Source: Leptasterias polaris
Taxonomy: Eukaryota; Echinodermata; Asteroidea; Forcipulatida; Asteriidae
Direction of reading: 5' to 3'
Length of the DNA: 64,000 nt
NCBI GenBank assembly: GCA_037783415.1
Contig: JAZGTN010000211.1
Span: 186,001 to 250,000 of the forward strand
The notes beneath the pieces are model-generated. The model ran no database searches, was not told the origin of the DNA, and saw only the letters and a list, made by a program, of their open reading frames with translations. This document shows, in pieces, positions 1 to 12,361 of this stretch; the stretch's first letter is position 1, and the number at the start of each line of letters is the position of its first letter. A program made the position numbers and the translations under genes.

Positions 1-59
1 TTGAAAACCATCGCATACGCGTACATCGCATACGCGTACATCGAATTTTTTTCTCTCTC

Positions 60-1600
60 CAGTTCTGTTGTATTTCACATTACAATTGACATGCAGATCT
101 TTGTTAACGAAGAATACTGGCTTCCACATTCTATAGATTGAGTACTGCCTAACCATGACAACTGGGCCATCCATTGTAGTATTATATAACTCTCAATGCG
201 TAGAATTGTAGATGTAAGGTAACCATTCATTGTGGATTCCAATGGTTCGGGAAAGACCAGTGAAATGCTAAAATTCAGCAACCTATAATCCTATGCGCCC
301 ACAAATAATTGTTACGGTCCCTATGTGGATACGGTCCCTATGTGGATACGATACCTGACAGCAAATGAAAGTGTGAAGTGTCAATAACTGAACAAACTTA
401 GTGTCAGGCAGTTTTTCTTCTATCCTCTTCTTTTAAAACATTCATTTATAATAATGAATTTTTATCTTAACAAATTTTTTGTAATTTTTTCTTTTACTTT
501 GAAAGTTGTATGAAGGTTTTGTTCTTTCAGTGGGGGGGGGGGGGGGGGGGGGGGTCATTCGAAAACACTTTGCGTGCGTTTCATGGGAAACCATAGCTAG
601 TATAGACGCGTACATCGATTTGTGTGTCTTCAGTTCTGTTGTATTTCACATTACAATTGACAAGCAGACCTTTGTTAACGAAGAATATAGGCTTCCAAAT
701 TCTAAAGATTGAGTACTGCATAACCATGACAACAGGAGCCATCCATTGTAGTATTATATAACTCTCAATGCGTAGAATTGTAGATGAAAGGTAACCATTC
801 ATTGTGGGATTCCAATGGTTCGGGAAAGACCAGTGAAATGCTAAGATTCAGCAACCTATAATCCTATGCGCTCACAAATGTTTGTTACGGTCCCTATGTG
901 GATACGGTCCCTATATGAACACGATACCTCCCACCACATGAAAATAGTGCCAATAACTGAGGAAATTTTGCGTCAGGTGATGAACATTTGTTCCAATCTT
1001 GGTTTTGATACATTACAGTTTATCCTTTTCTTGACATTTTAATAAGAAGAAACGCTTAGGTATCGTCAATCATGAAGCAGTTATTTTTAAAAGTTGTATC
1101 AACTAACATTTTTCTCTTCAAAGGTCATAGGTAAAATGTATTGATGGAATTTGTTCTTTCCAGTGTGAGGGTCAAAATACCCAAGCCTGCCAGAGTACAT
1201 TTTCTTAGAGAAGATTTGTGTTACAATCGGCAAGCAGACCATTGTTAAAATCCAATACTTCACTTAATGCTATTCACGATGAATCAAGGCACACCAGTTC
1301 AAAGGCTGACCATAGATTTACTTGTTCCTGTACGATTACGGAATTCTATAGATTGAGTACTGCGTAACCATGACAACCCAAACCATCAATTGTATTATTA
1401 TATAATTCTTAATGCATAGCATTGTAGATGTAAGGTAACCATTCATTGTGGGATTCAGATTGCTTGGGAAGGATCAGTGATATGCAAGTTTCAGCCGTCT
1501 CTGATATGCGCCTATACACTGTCGTTACGGCCCATAAGCCACAGTCCCTAAACGCACATGAAAAGTGAACATCACTGAGGGAAAAACGGGTCAGGCAGTT
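60..1600. repeat. Three diverged copies of a ~570-620 bp tandem unit
   Basis: The stretch from 60 to about 361 recurs at 631-940 (offset 571) and, more diverged, at about 1200-1590. Shared landmarks are 'GATTGAGTACTGC', 'GGTAACCATTCATTGTG' and the doubled 'CGGTCCCTATGTGGATA' in copy 1. Copies 1 and 2 are close; copy 3 carries substitutions and small indels. No convincing reading frame is conserved between copies. A run of 23 G lies at 532-554 inside copy 1. The repeat family is not one I recognise. Confidence 0.8.
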
Positions 1601-1639
1601 GTTTTCCAAACCATTCAATTGACTAAAATATGTATTCCT

Positions 1640-4600
1640 TTCGAGCTTTCAAGAATCGTATAATAAAACGTTAAGTGTTTTTAACTTACCATTATCCATG
1701 AGTATCAACAGTAACCAACATGTCATTCTTCCACTGATGAGCCCTAATGAGGCCACCTTCCGTTATTCATTGCGGTGTTCCTATCTGCAATAACAATAAC
1801 ACATACGGATTAATAACAATAACACATACGGATTGTGGAGATATAATTATGGGCCAGACTAACTTCCCTTGTAGCCTCGCTTTGATTGATATGAGTTTTA
1901 GAGTAGAGAAACAACAAAATAGTGGTATTAGTTTCTAACTTTACGGTGGTATGGTTTTGTGCAGTAATTATAATAGTAAACTCACCGAGTTGAACTTGAA
2001 ATTGGACGCGACTTGTTTTCTCTACTAGTTTATCGGGTTTTTAAATTGTAGTTGGCAAGAGGTGTGTTTGTTAAAATCCAAAAAACAATGACATTGTAAC
2101 ATTTGAATCTACTTCTTGGTGACACAAACAAGGATTTGAAGGGTTGCCAAGTATAAGTTTGATAACGAGCATAGTTGTTATTATTATTATGTTTTTGCAT
2201 AAACAGTAACTTTGTTGAATACATGTCAACTCCTTCAGTAAAACATACATAAGGTCGGCGTATAATATTCCATTTCGCAGTGTATACAAAATGCCCACTT
2301 CTTTATTTGCTTCCATTCTGATGAACACCAATCTTAGTACGAACCTCCAAATCAGGCTGATAGGAAAACATAATTGAGACCAAGCTAATGATCTTCCCTG
2401 GGATTTTAGGATGACCATACATTTTCAAAACTGACACAACATGCTTCATGCATCAACTGGAAAACCATCAAAGTAATTGCATAACTTCAAGTCCAAATCA
2501 CACTGGACCTTATGGGACTCTGTCAACTTCTTGTATACAACCCACTTACAAAAGAACAAAAGATAATGCTGGCAAAAACTAAGCCCTGGGAGGGCGCTAT
2601 GTTACTTTAACGGTCTCGATAAAAGTATGACATTTCAGAAGAGACATTAACATAATTCTTTGATTTTCTGCCCGAGAATCAGACATATAGAATTTCTGAC
2701 ACTGTGAGAGGGTCAAGGTACGGGTCAAGTTTACCCAGCCAACCCGACCCTTCATAATAATTGATTGATTTGAATACAATAAAATAGCGGCTAATTGTAA
2801 GTCAGCTACTGAAGTTTTTAATAACGACAGTGGTAAATCGTTAGTTAAAATATTGGTTGATAATAAAACGTTGTTTTTAACTTACCATTATCTTCAATGA
2901 GTATCAACAGCATGTCATTCTTCCAATGAGCCTTAATGGGGCCACCTTCCATTATTCATTGCGGTGTTCTTATCTGCAATAACAATAACACATACAGATT
3001 GTGGATGTATAATAATGGGCCAGACTAACTTCCCTTGCAGCCTCGCTTTTGGTTACATAAGGTTTTAGAGTAGAGAAACAACAAAATGCGGGTGGTACTA
3101 TTTTCTAACTTTACGGTAGTATGGTTTTGTGTTGCAGTAATTCTAGTAATAGTAAACTAAACTTGCCGAATTGAACTTGACATTGACGTGATTTGTTTTC
3201 TCTGTAATAACTGCTTTAGTTTATCGGGGGTTTTATGGCAAGTGGTGTGTTTGTTAAAATCAACAAACATTTTCCACCAGGGGAACATAAAACACTACAA
3301 AAAACAATGACATTAGAATAACATAATTTACCTATTGGTAACACAAGCAAAGATTTGAAGGGTCGCCAAGTATAAGTTTGTCAACTCCTTCAGTAAAACA
3401 CACACGCACTCATCCTTTTCTCAGTGTATACAAAATGCCCAGCTTCCTTTATTTGCAGATGACCATACATTTTCAAAACTGGCACAACATGCTTCATGCA
3501 TCAACTGGAAAACCTTCAAAGTAATTGCATAACTTCAAGTCCAAATCGCACTGGACCTCATGGGACTCTGTCAACTTCTTGTATACAACCCACTTACAAA
3601 AGAACAAAAGATAATGCTGGCAAAAACTAAGCCCTGGGAGGGCGCTATGTTACTTTAACGGTCTCGATAAAAGTATGACATTTCAGAAGAGACATTAACA
3701 TAATTCTTTGATTTTCTGCCCGAGAATCAGACATATAGAATTTCTGACACTGTGAGAGGGTCAAGGTACGGGTCAAGTTTACCCAGCCAACCCGACCCTT
3801 CATAATAATTGATTGATTTGAATACAATAAAATAGCGGCTAATTGTAAGTCAGCTACTGAAGTTTTTAATAACGACAGTGGTAAATCGTTAGTTAAAATA
3901 TTGGTTGATAATAAAACGTTGTTTTTAACTTACCATTATCTTCAATGAGTATCAACAGCATGTCATTCTTCCAATGAGCCTTAATGGGGCCACCTTCCAT
4001 TATTCATTGCGGTGTTCTTATCTGCAATAACAATAACACATACAGATTGTGGATGTATAATAATGGGCCAGACTAACTTCCCTTGCAGCCTCGCTTTTGG
4101 TTACATAAGGTTTTAGAGTAGAGAAACAACAAAATGCGGGTGGTACTATTTTCTAACTTTACGGTAGTATGGTTTTGTGTTGCAGTAATTCTAGTAATAG
4201 TAAACTAAACTTGCCGAATTGAACTTGACATTGACGTGATTTGTTTTCTCTGTAATAACTGCTTTAGTTTATCGGGGGTTTTATGGCAAGTGGTGTGTTT
4301 GTTAAAATCAACAAACATTTTCCACCAGGGGAACATAAAACACTACAAAAAACAATGACATTAGAATAACATAATTTACCTATTGGTAACACAAGCAAAG
4401 ATTTGAAGGGTCGCCAAGTATAAGTTTGTCAACTCCTTCAGTAAAACACACACGCACTCATCCTTTTCTCAGTGTATACAAAATGCCCAGCTTCCTTTAT
4501 TTGCAGATGACCATACATTTTCAAAACTGGCACAACATGCTTCATGCATCAACTGGAAAACCTTCAAAGTAATTGCATAACTTCAAGTCCAAATCGCACT

Positions 4601-6495
4601 GGACCTCATGGGACTCTGTCAACTTCTTGAATACAACCCACTTACAAAAGAACAAAAGATAATGCCTGTGAAAACTAAGCCCGGGGAGGGCGCTATGTTA
4701 GTTTAACGGTCTCGAGTAAAGTATGACATTTCAGAAGAGACATTAAAATAATTATTTGATTTTCTGCCCGAGAATCAGACCAATAGAATTTCGGACACTC
4801 TGAGAGGATCAAGGTACGGGTCAAGTTTACCCAGCCAGCCCGACCCTTCATAATAATTGATTGATTTGAATACAATAAAATAGCGGCTAATTGTAAGTCA
4901 GCTACTGAAGTTATTAATAACGACAGTGGTAAATTGTTAGTTAAAATATTGGTCGATAATAAAACGTTGTTTTTAACTTACCATTATCTTCTATATGAGT
5001 ATCAACAGCATGTCATTCTTCCACTGAGCCTTAATGGGGCCACCTTCCATTATTCATTGCGGTGTTCCTATCTGCAATAACAATAACACATACAGATTGT
5101 GGATGTATAATAATGGGCCAGACTAACTTCCCTTGCAGCCTCGCTTTTGGTTACATAAGGTTTTAGAGTAGAGAAACAACAAAATGCGGGTGGTACTATT
5201 TTCTAACTTTACGGTGGTATGGTTTTGTGTTGCAGTAATTCTAGTAATAGTAAACTAAACTTGCCGAATTGAACTTGACATTGACGTGATTTGTTTTCTC
5301 TGTAATAACTGCTTTAGTTTATCGGGGGTTTTATGGCAAGTGGTGTGTTTGTTAAAATCAACAAACATTTTCCACCAGGGGAACATAAAACACTACAAAA
5401 AACAATGACATTAGAATAACATAATTTACTTCTTGGTAACACAAGCAAGGATTTGAAGGGTCGCCAATAAGTTTGTCAACTCCACACACGCACCCATCCT
5501 TTTCTCAGTGTATACAACATTTGCAGATGACCATACATTTTCAAAACTGGCACAACATGCTTCATGCATCAACTGGAAAACCATCAAAGTAATTGCATAA
5601 CTTCAAGTCCAAATCACACTGGACCTCATGGGACTCTGTCAACTTCTTGTATACAACCCACTTACAAAAGAACAAAAGCTAATGCTGGCAAAAACTAAGC
5701 CCTGGGAGGGCGCTATGTTACTGTAACGGTCTCGATAAAAGTATGACATTTTAGAAGAGACATTCAAATAATTCTTTGAATTTCTGCCCGAGAATCAGAC
5801 CAATAGAATTTCTGACACTGTGAGAGGATCAAGGTACGGGTCAAGTTTACCCAGCCAGCCCGACCCTTCATAATAACTGAATGATTTGAGTACAATAAAA
5901 TAGCGGCTAATTGTAAGTCAGCTACTGACGTTTTGAATAACGACAGTGGTACATCGTGAGTTAAAATATTGGTTGATAATAAAACGTTGTTTTTAACTTA
6001 CCATTATCTTCCATGAGTATCAACAGCATGTCATTCTTCCACTGAGCCTTAATGGGGCCACCTTCCATTATTCATTGCGGTGTTCCTATCTGCAATAACA
6101 ATAACACATACGGATTGTGGATGTATAATAATGGGCCAGACTAACTTCCCTTGCAGCCTCGCTTTTGGTTACATAAGGTTTTAGAGTAGAGAAACAACAA
6201 AATGCGGGTGGTACTATTTTCTAACTTTACGGTGGTATGGTTTTGTGTTGCAGTAATTCTAGTAATAGTAAACTAAACTTGCCGAATTGAACTTGACATT
6301 GACGTGATTTGTTTTCTCTGTAATAACTGCTTTAGTTTATCGGGGGTTTTATGGCAAGTGGTGTGTTTGTTAAAATCAACAAACATTTTCCACCAGGGGA
6401 ACATAAAACACTACAAAAAAACAATGACATTAGAATAACAGAATGTACTTATTGGTAACACAAGCAAGGATTTGAAGGGTCGCCAATAAGTTTTT
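1640..6495. repeat. Tandem array of ~1,048 bp units, five copies
   Basis: The marker 'CTTACCATTAT' falls at 1685, 2881, 3929, 4977 and 5997, giving spacings of 1196, 1048, 1048 and 1020. The second and third full units are virtually identical over their length; the first and last are more diverged and the last is cut off near 6495. Short minus-strand frames of 60 codons repeat at the same place in three units but are not gene-like. The array reads as recent unequal-exchange amplification of a noncoding segment. Confidence 0.9.
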
Positions 6496-6840
6496 CAATC
6501 TGTACCTTTCACTATTACGTGGACAAATAAATAAAGGTCGTAAAAAATGTGTTGCCAACAAATTGAGGGTTGCCATTTAAAAAACAATTACTGTTTGTAG
6601 GTGTGACAGGTGATTCAGTACCCCCGGAGGTTTGTTTGTTTTGTTTGTTTGTTTGTTTGTTTATTAATTTCCACTCAAGTAAACAATAAGTCATAAATCA
6701 ACGGCTTTGAAGAAAATAATACATATTGAGCGGAGGGCCATCTAGAAACCCATAGGGCTTGTATCGATGACCCTATGTAAGTGCCAATGGGAAAGTGGGT
6801 GTATTCATGCAAACGGACTAGAAATAGGTGGAATTTTGAA
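6496..6840. other. Non-genic spacer with (TTTG)n tract
   Basis: No gene is visible. A (TTTG)n microsatellite lies at about 6630-6662 and could be the A-rich tail, on the minus strand, of a lost retroelement. The rest is unique AT-rich DNA between the tandem array and the LINE. Confidence 0.5.
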
Positions 6841-9800
6841 TTATTTATTTATTTGTTGATTGCTTTTCGAAGAAAGCGAAAAGAAAAACAGTGAAAAAAA
6901 TACATGGGATGAACATGAAGAACACTGGGCCGACGACCCCCACTCAACCATTGGCAAATACAGGGTAAAGTTACAAACAATTTACATTTAAGCACACAAA
7001 AGAAAACACAGGACTTAGGACAAATTCACGGAACAAAACAATGTAACTTTGTCTGGACTGGAATGGCGAGAGAGCATACGAATTAACCTTCATTTAATAA
7101 TTGGGATCGAGGGTGTCTGGAGACATACTAAAGGCGGGTTCCATTCTTAAAGATTACTGGGATTAAACACCTGGAGACACGACAATCATTTATATATGTC
7201 AATGAGGAATTTTTTGACAGAATGCTTAAAGATATGAAGAGAGGCAATACTAGTGATGTTTGGAGGGAGGTTATTCCAAATGTGTGGACCCATGAACAAA
7301 ACAGTACGTTGAGCAAAGGAAGTGCGGAGCCTGGGGATGTGAATCTTATTGGCTGAACGAGTATTATAAGAATGGATTTGACTACGGTATTTAAAGTTCT
7401 CCGAAATGGACGGAGGGAGGGAGTTTTTGGTATGTTTAAACATGAAAAGAGAAACGTGGTATGTATAGATATCATTCAACTTTAGTAAAGTAAGAGAATG
7501 AAACAGTGGTTGGGTATGTTCTCTGAAAGATGAATTTGTAAGAATACGAACAAGTCGTTTCTGAAGGTATATTAAGCGATTTAGACTGGATGAGGGAGCT
7601 GAGGCCCAAACAATGTTACAATAAATGTAATAAGGCTGAGCTAGTGTCAAATAAAGTGTTCTTAGTGCGTTTCTTGATATGTAATGTTTGACCCTGTTTA
7701 GAACACCCGTAACACGTGATATTTTAAAGGAAATGTAATTGATGTGATCAATCCAATTTAGTTTTTCATCCACCACTACTCCTAGAAATTTAGTTGAACA
7801 AACTTGCTTCAAGGGTATGTCATTAATATAAACGTGATTGTTTTCGTTATGTATTTTTGCGCCAAAAATAATATAGTTAGTTTTGTTTAAGTTTAGAGAG
7901 AGCTTGTTACACTTAAACCAATCTGTTAATTTAATCATTTCGGTGTTCACAATTTCAAAAAGTTCTTGCAAGTTTTCATGATTATAGAAAATATTTGTGT
8001 CATCAGCAAATAAAAGAAAAGAAACTTTATGAGACGATTCGGTAATGTCGTTAACATAGAGGATGAATAAAAGAGGTCCGAGAATTGTTCCTTGAGGTAC
8101 ACCACAAGAGAGCTGGGCTAACTCTGATTTTACATGAGAGAAAAGAACGAACTGATCACGATTTTTCAAATAGCTACGAAACCATTCCAAGGCCACACCC
8201 CTTATACCATAATGACGTAATTTGGAAAGTAAAATATCATGGTTTAATGTATCAAACGCTTTTGACAGGTCTAACAAAATACCAATAGTATGATTTTTCT
8301 TATCAACAGAAGAGGAAATTTTGTTATGAAGTTCAATCAAGGCCATATCTGTGGAGTATTTAGGGCGAAAACCAAATTGACTGTCTGTTAGGATGTTGTG
8401 AGCGTTAACGAACTTAGTTAAGCGAATATGAACCAATTTCTCAAGTAATTTAGAAAAAGTTGATAAAACTGAAATTGGGCGATAATTGCAGAATCTTGCG
8501 GGGTCACCTGATTTTAAAATAGGGATAACTTTAGCCACTTTCAAAGCAGATGGGACAACCCCAGTACTTAAGGAAAGGTTGAAAATATGAGACAGAGGAT
8601 GAATGATATTACCAAGAGATTTTTTAACAATGGAAGGATTTATATCATCAAACCCTGGACTTTTACCATCCTTAATTAAACTTGTTAGACCCAAAAACTC
8701 TTCAGGGGTAGTGGGTGTTAAACAAATTGACTGATTGACAGGGTTTCCTAAGTAGTCAGTTGGATTAAATTGAGAAGATGGAATCTTATCTGCAAGTTTA
8801 GGGCCAACATTAATAAAATAATCATTAAATCTGTTCGCTATCGTAGAAGGAGACGTGTAATCTTTCTCATCGTCATGAAATTTAGCAGGTGGGGAAGTAT
8901 GAGATTCATGTCTGCCCATTATACTATTTAAAACCTGCCATGTGCTTTTGATATTATTTTTAACCTTGTCGAGCTTTTTTGATATGTAACTTTTTTTTGA
9001 AATTCTAATTAGGTGGGTAAGTTTATTTTTATATATTTTATATCTTCTTGTTGTTTGTGTTGATGGATGTTTGATAGAATTTTTATACAATTTATTTTTT
9101 TGTTTAATAGATGTTTTTAGAGCAGGAGTTATCCATGGTTTATAAAAAGATGACGGACGGGCATTAACCTGTTTGAGAGGGAAATTGTTATCATAAAGAC
9201 GATTATAAATGTCTGAGAAAGCTGAGTATGACTCATTTGGGCTGTTCGATCGAAGAACTGAATGCCAGTTTATATGGTCGAGTTGTGATTTGAAATTAAG
9301 GATGTTTCGATCGTCAAAAATTCTACGAGAGTCAGTTTTATAATGATTTTTAACTTTGAGGTCAGTAATATAAAAAATGGGAAAATGATCACTCACATCT
9401 GTGACAAAGATACCCGACATAGCATGCTGAGTATTAGTGTTTGTAAAAATATTGTCGATTAGGGAAGCGGAATTTTTAGTAACCCTTGTGGGTTTATCGA
9501 TGACTGGAACAAAAGAATGAGCCAAAAGAGAAGTAATGAAATTATTTGTAGGAGAATGATTGTGATTACGAAGCAGATTGATATTAAAATCACCAGTAAG
9601 ATAACAAGGTTTTTGCTCACCTGTGAGATGATTTAAAATGCTCTCAAGGTGATTGTTAAAATCATTTAAATTGGTATCCGGTGGCCTATAAATAACTCCG
9701 ATAATAACGTTTTTAGCAACTGGACTATTAATTTCAATAAAAAGCGACTCAGAAATATCTGGATGGTCAGGAAAATCTGAACGGATTTTAAAGGAAAGAG

Positions 9801-9858
9801 AGTTCTTCACATAAACACAAGGGAGGTTCTGTCCTCCCTTGTGGCGAACTGTGCACAA
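6841..9858 (-). mobile_element. 5'-truncated non-LTR retrotransposon (jockey/CR1-like group)
   Basis: The element reads on the minus strand: partial apurinic-type endonuclease, reverse transcriptase, a stop at 7186-7188, about 330 bp of 3' UTR and an (AAAT)n tail at 6841-6856 (plus-strand TTATTTATTTATTTG). The 5' side stops inside the endonuclease near 9858, the usual result of incomplete target-primed reverse transcription. I could not identify target duplications with confidence. The clade assignment rests on general RT sequence style and would need a phylogeny. Confidence 0.88.
7186..9858 (-). CDS. LINE ORF2 fragment: endonuclease (partial) and reverse transcriptase
   Basis: About 890 codons without an internal stop. 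Residues ~40-165 are the C-terminal two thirds of an AP-type endonuclease, with the GDFNINLL motif (D90, N92) and SDHFPIF (D157, H158). The amino-terminal endonuclease motif is absent and the first residue is not an ATG codon, so the frame is 5'-truncated. The reverse transcriptase follows: 'YRPISVLSTFSKLLEK' fingers, 'GILLDLSKAFDTLNHD' first catalytic Asp, 'GVPQGTILGPLLF', and FADD (residues 617-620, DNA 7999-8010) as the catalytic box. A thumb/C-terminal region without an RNase H signature ends the protein. The intact frame suggests a fairly young insertion, but without a full endonuclease it cannot move by itself. Confidence 0.93.
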   Translation of the reverse strand: MCTVRHKGGQNLPCVYVKNSLSFKIRSDFPDHPDISESLFIEINSPVAKNVIIGVIYRPPDTNLNDFNNHLESILNHLTGEQKPCYLTGDFNINLLRNHNHSPTNNFITSLLAHSFVPVIDKPTRVTKNSASLIDNIFTNTNTQHAMSGIFVTDVSDHFPIFYITDLKVKNHYKTDSRRIFDDRNILNFKSQLDHINWHSVLRSNSPNESYSAFSDIYNRLYDNNFPLKQVNARPSSFYKPWITPALKTSIKQKNKLYKNSIKHPSTQTTRRYKIYKNKLTHLIRISKKSYISKKLDKVKNNIKSTWQVLNSIMGRHESHTSPPAKFHDDEKDYTSPSTIANRFNDYFINVGPKLADKIPSSQFNPTDYLGNPVNQSICLTPTTPEEFLGLTSLIKDGKSPGFDDINPSIVKKSLGNIIHPLSHIFNLSLSTGVVPSALKVAKVIPILKSGDPARFCNYRPISVLSTFSKLLEKLVHIRLTKFVNAHNILTDSQFGFRPKYSTDMALIELHNKISSSVDKKNHTIGILLDLSKAFDTLNHDILLSKLRHYGIRGVALEWFRSYLKNRDQFVLFSHVKSELAQLSCGVPQGTILGPLLFILYVNDITESSHKVSFLLFADDTNIFYNHENLQELFEIVNTEMIKLTDWFKCNKLSLNLNKTNYIIFGAKIHNENNHVYINDIPLKQVCSTKFLGVVVDEKLNWIDHINYISFKISRVTGVLNRVKHYISRNALRTLYLTLAQPYYIYCNIVWASAPSSSLNRLIYLQKRLVRILTNSSFREHTQPLFHSLTLLKLNDIYTYHVSLFMFKHTKNSLPPSISENFKYRSQIHSYNTRSANKIHIPRLRTSFAQRTVLFMGPHIWNNLPPNITSIASLHIFKHSVKKFLIDIYK

Positions 9859-9859
9859 A

Positions 9860-10429
9860 GTTCTTCAGATAGCGCCCTCTTTTGAGTCATCCTCCTTCAG
9901 CCCATTGTAGTTTACTATGGGGGACGGAATCTCCAGGGGACAGATTTACCCAGGGGGGGGGGAGGGCGGAAGGGGTGTTGCGCAATCATTTGCGATCGCT
10001 GTTTGGGTACACTCCATTTTAAAAATAGGTAATGACCATTAAAAAACAAAAAGAAATCAATGTATACCGTTAAAATTCTCTCTTTATCAGCACTGAAAAC
10101 ATAACAGTGTATATCGTAAGAGTATTTTCAATTGTTGAGATGCTTAATTTTAAATAAAGTGCGTAAAAATATTATCGAAAATTTTCCGTTAGTTTATTGC
10201 AGCGGCTAACGTGTATGAATGGGTCCAGGTGGGAATTTCGTTACAAATGGTCTCCCCTAAAATGGCTACAAATATCGACAAAATGTGAAAAAAATTATCG
10301 TTCATCCTCTGATTTTTTTCCATTAACGTAATATTTAGGAATAGATCTTTCATTCCTGAAAGTTTAATCAAAATCCCTCGGTACATCCTCTAGATATTTG
10401 ACGATTTGTAAAAGTTTTTTTGGGAGAGA
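9860..10429. other. Noncoding stretch between LINE and transposase locus
   Basis: AT-rich apart from a G-rich patch at about 9950-9980 with ten consecutive G. Short minus-strand frames exist but show no protein-like features. It should contain the promoter of the locus that starts at 10430 and, if that locus is a DNA transposon, its left end. I found no terminal inverted repeat matching the DNA after 14390. Confidence 0.4.
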
Positions 10430-10497
10430 ATGGATCCCGCCAATACTTATTTTGCGTTCAAACGATCTCTGTTGACGGACGGGAACATTTGCCACAG
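10430..10497 (+). CDS. Predicted first coding exon of the transposase-like gene
   Basis: The main reading frame of the next feature has no ATG near its open start (TAG at 10760, first in-frame ATG 10937). Upstream, ATG at 10430 opens 22 codons plus two bases (MDPANTYFAFKRSLL...) ending at a good donor, CAG|GTAATT at 10498. A plausible acceptor, TTTTATTTAG, ends at 10791. Joining the two leaves one base (10792) to complete an Arg codon and enters exactly the transposase frame (GKVRHQKN...). The phase agreement is one chance in three, so this remains a prediction. Intron length would be 294 bp. Confidence 0.55.
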
Positions 10498-10791
10498 GTA
10501 ATTTTAATTCTGAGGCAACATACACATCTAAAACAGATATGTTATACATGTCGTTTAGGTTAAATATATGTTGTTTATTAAATAGTTAATTTATACTGAA
10601 GCAGTTGGCAAGGCCCCAAAAAAATTACAAATGTTTTCTGGTGTAAAGATTTTGTGAATTTACAACATTTGAAGATAACATTACCCTCTGATAAAATGGA
10701 CTCGTCCAGGCAGTCTCAACGGCACGCAGCGGAGAGCAACCGTAAATTCAAATAGTGTGTAGAGTGACTTGAAAATAAACGTTTTATTTAG

Positions 10792-12361
10792 GGGGAAAGT
10801 AAGACACCAGAAGAACGAACGGCGAGGGAGATATGTACGAAATACAAAGAGGGACGCCTTAAAAAAATTATTAACTCACAAAAAGCCAAGACGGGAACAT
10901 CTAGACAACCTGAAATCGTTGAGTGATCAACAATTTATGTCAGGCTGTCGAAATGATGCCCCAAAGAAACATGTTTTGCACAAGATATCGAGCGAGGCTA
11001 AACAGTTGTCCAACTCATATGAAAGTGAAATACAAGGCCTTTTAAAGATTTTCAATAAGCAATCTGATTCAGAGAGGCAGATTTCAGGGATTTTAAGGTA
11101 TGTCTCTTTGATTCCACCCTCAGTTATACTTTTCTCTGAAGACAGCATTAGGATTTATCACTACATATCCTTAAGAGATATAATTTATTTCGATGCAACG
11201 GGTTCAGTTATACGTAATAAATCAACATTTTCAAGGTTTAAAAAGTATCAGTTATATGACCTAGTAATTCGACATCCAGTTAAGGGATCCCCTCCATTCG
11301 TTATTGCATCTTTATTAACAACGGATCACAGTGCTGTATCAATTTCACATTTTTTGCACACTTTTTTACATTCTGAGCAGCGTCTGTATGGTCACAATGG
11401 CGTAAAGGAACCTTTAATGATTATGATTGACGGTAGTTCAACATTACTACTCTCCATTTTGAAGGTTTTTACTTGTGAAACAGTTCTAGAATATATACAG
11501 CGGTGCTACAGAATTGTAACGGGTTCAGCCAAAGATAATGACTTAAAAAAGACAATAATTCATTGCTGTGCAAGCCATCATATGAAAAATGCTTCCAAGA
11601 TGTGCAGGAAGTACTACAAGCAAAATTTCCGTGAGGGAATGTACTGGGTAGGCTTGCTTCTATTATCAAGCAGCTTGAGCGACATCGATGAAATTGTGGA
11701 ATCTTTGACAATACTTACACATTCTAAAGTAAATACTGATCTTGTGAGAACCCATTACCATAAATTAAAATGTAAAGTAGAACACGTAAATGAAACTACA
11801 CCAGAAAACAGCTTATTTGATGGACAGTTCGAAGAAGATGATGATAGATCTGATTATTGTGCTCAGTTTGTAGCTGAAGATGAACACTTGAATATAACTC
11901 AGGCCGAGTACATTTCAAAATCTCCAAATTCACCATTTAAAATTCATTTCCAAAAGGTAGTTAACAGTGCTGTAGGTAAGGTTAACAGACATAACATGCT
12001 TTGTACAGATACTTCAGAATTAAACAATAACGCATATTTTGGTAAGGAGTTTATGAATTATTTACTTGATTTTTCGTTGCCAAATATACCAAACTGGTCA
12101 TCACTTATGATAAACGATTTAGGTAGACATGGTGTTACTAATGTATATAACCAATACACAAACATGTACAAATCACTCAGTAGGTCTAAATTTCAAAATA
12201 TCACCACAAACAATCGCACACAAGGAATAGTCGAAAAAAGTATGGAAGAGGTAAAGAGGACAAAGTTAGATAACAAAAGGTGTCTAAAACTTGACGACTT
12301 TGTTCTCATTTTTGAGCGTGATAAGCTGCCCCTACAAAGAGAATTTTGTGAAGCTTTTTGA
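10792..12361 (+). CDS. Transposase-like protein with RNase H-type DD(E) features
   Basis: Over 520 codons. The N-terminal ~90 residues are basic. Then come blocks in the order expected of a MULE-like RNase H-fold transposase: 'IIYFDATGSV' (first Asp, DNA 11192), 'SLLTTDHSAVSISHFLHTF', 'LMIMIDGSSTLLLSIL' (second Asp, DNA 11429), and 'IIHCCASHHMKNA', a Cys/His cluster where MULE-type enzymes carry C..H. Candidate acidic third residues lie in 'SDIDEIVESL' about 85-90 residues after the second Asp. An acidic stretch 'FEEDDDRSD' and a Lys/Arg-rich tail follow. It ends at TGA 12359, but the same frame stays open straight into the USP-like region. Family placement is by motif order and not certain; a host-domesticated transposase is the alternative. 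Confidence 0.72.

Noticed and set aside
506..712. Short frame containing a poly-Gly run
   Set aside because: Glycines come from the 23-G homopolymer inside a noncoding tandem repeat.
10696..10791. Alternative first exon starting at ATG 10696 with a ~50 bp intron to 10791
   Set aside because: The splice phase does not enter the transposase frame and the intron would be too short for most animals; the exon at 10430 fits better.
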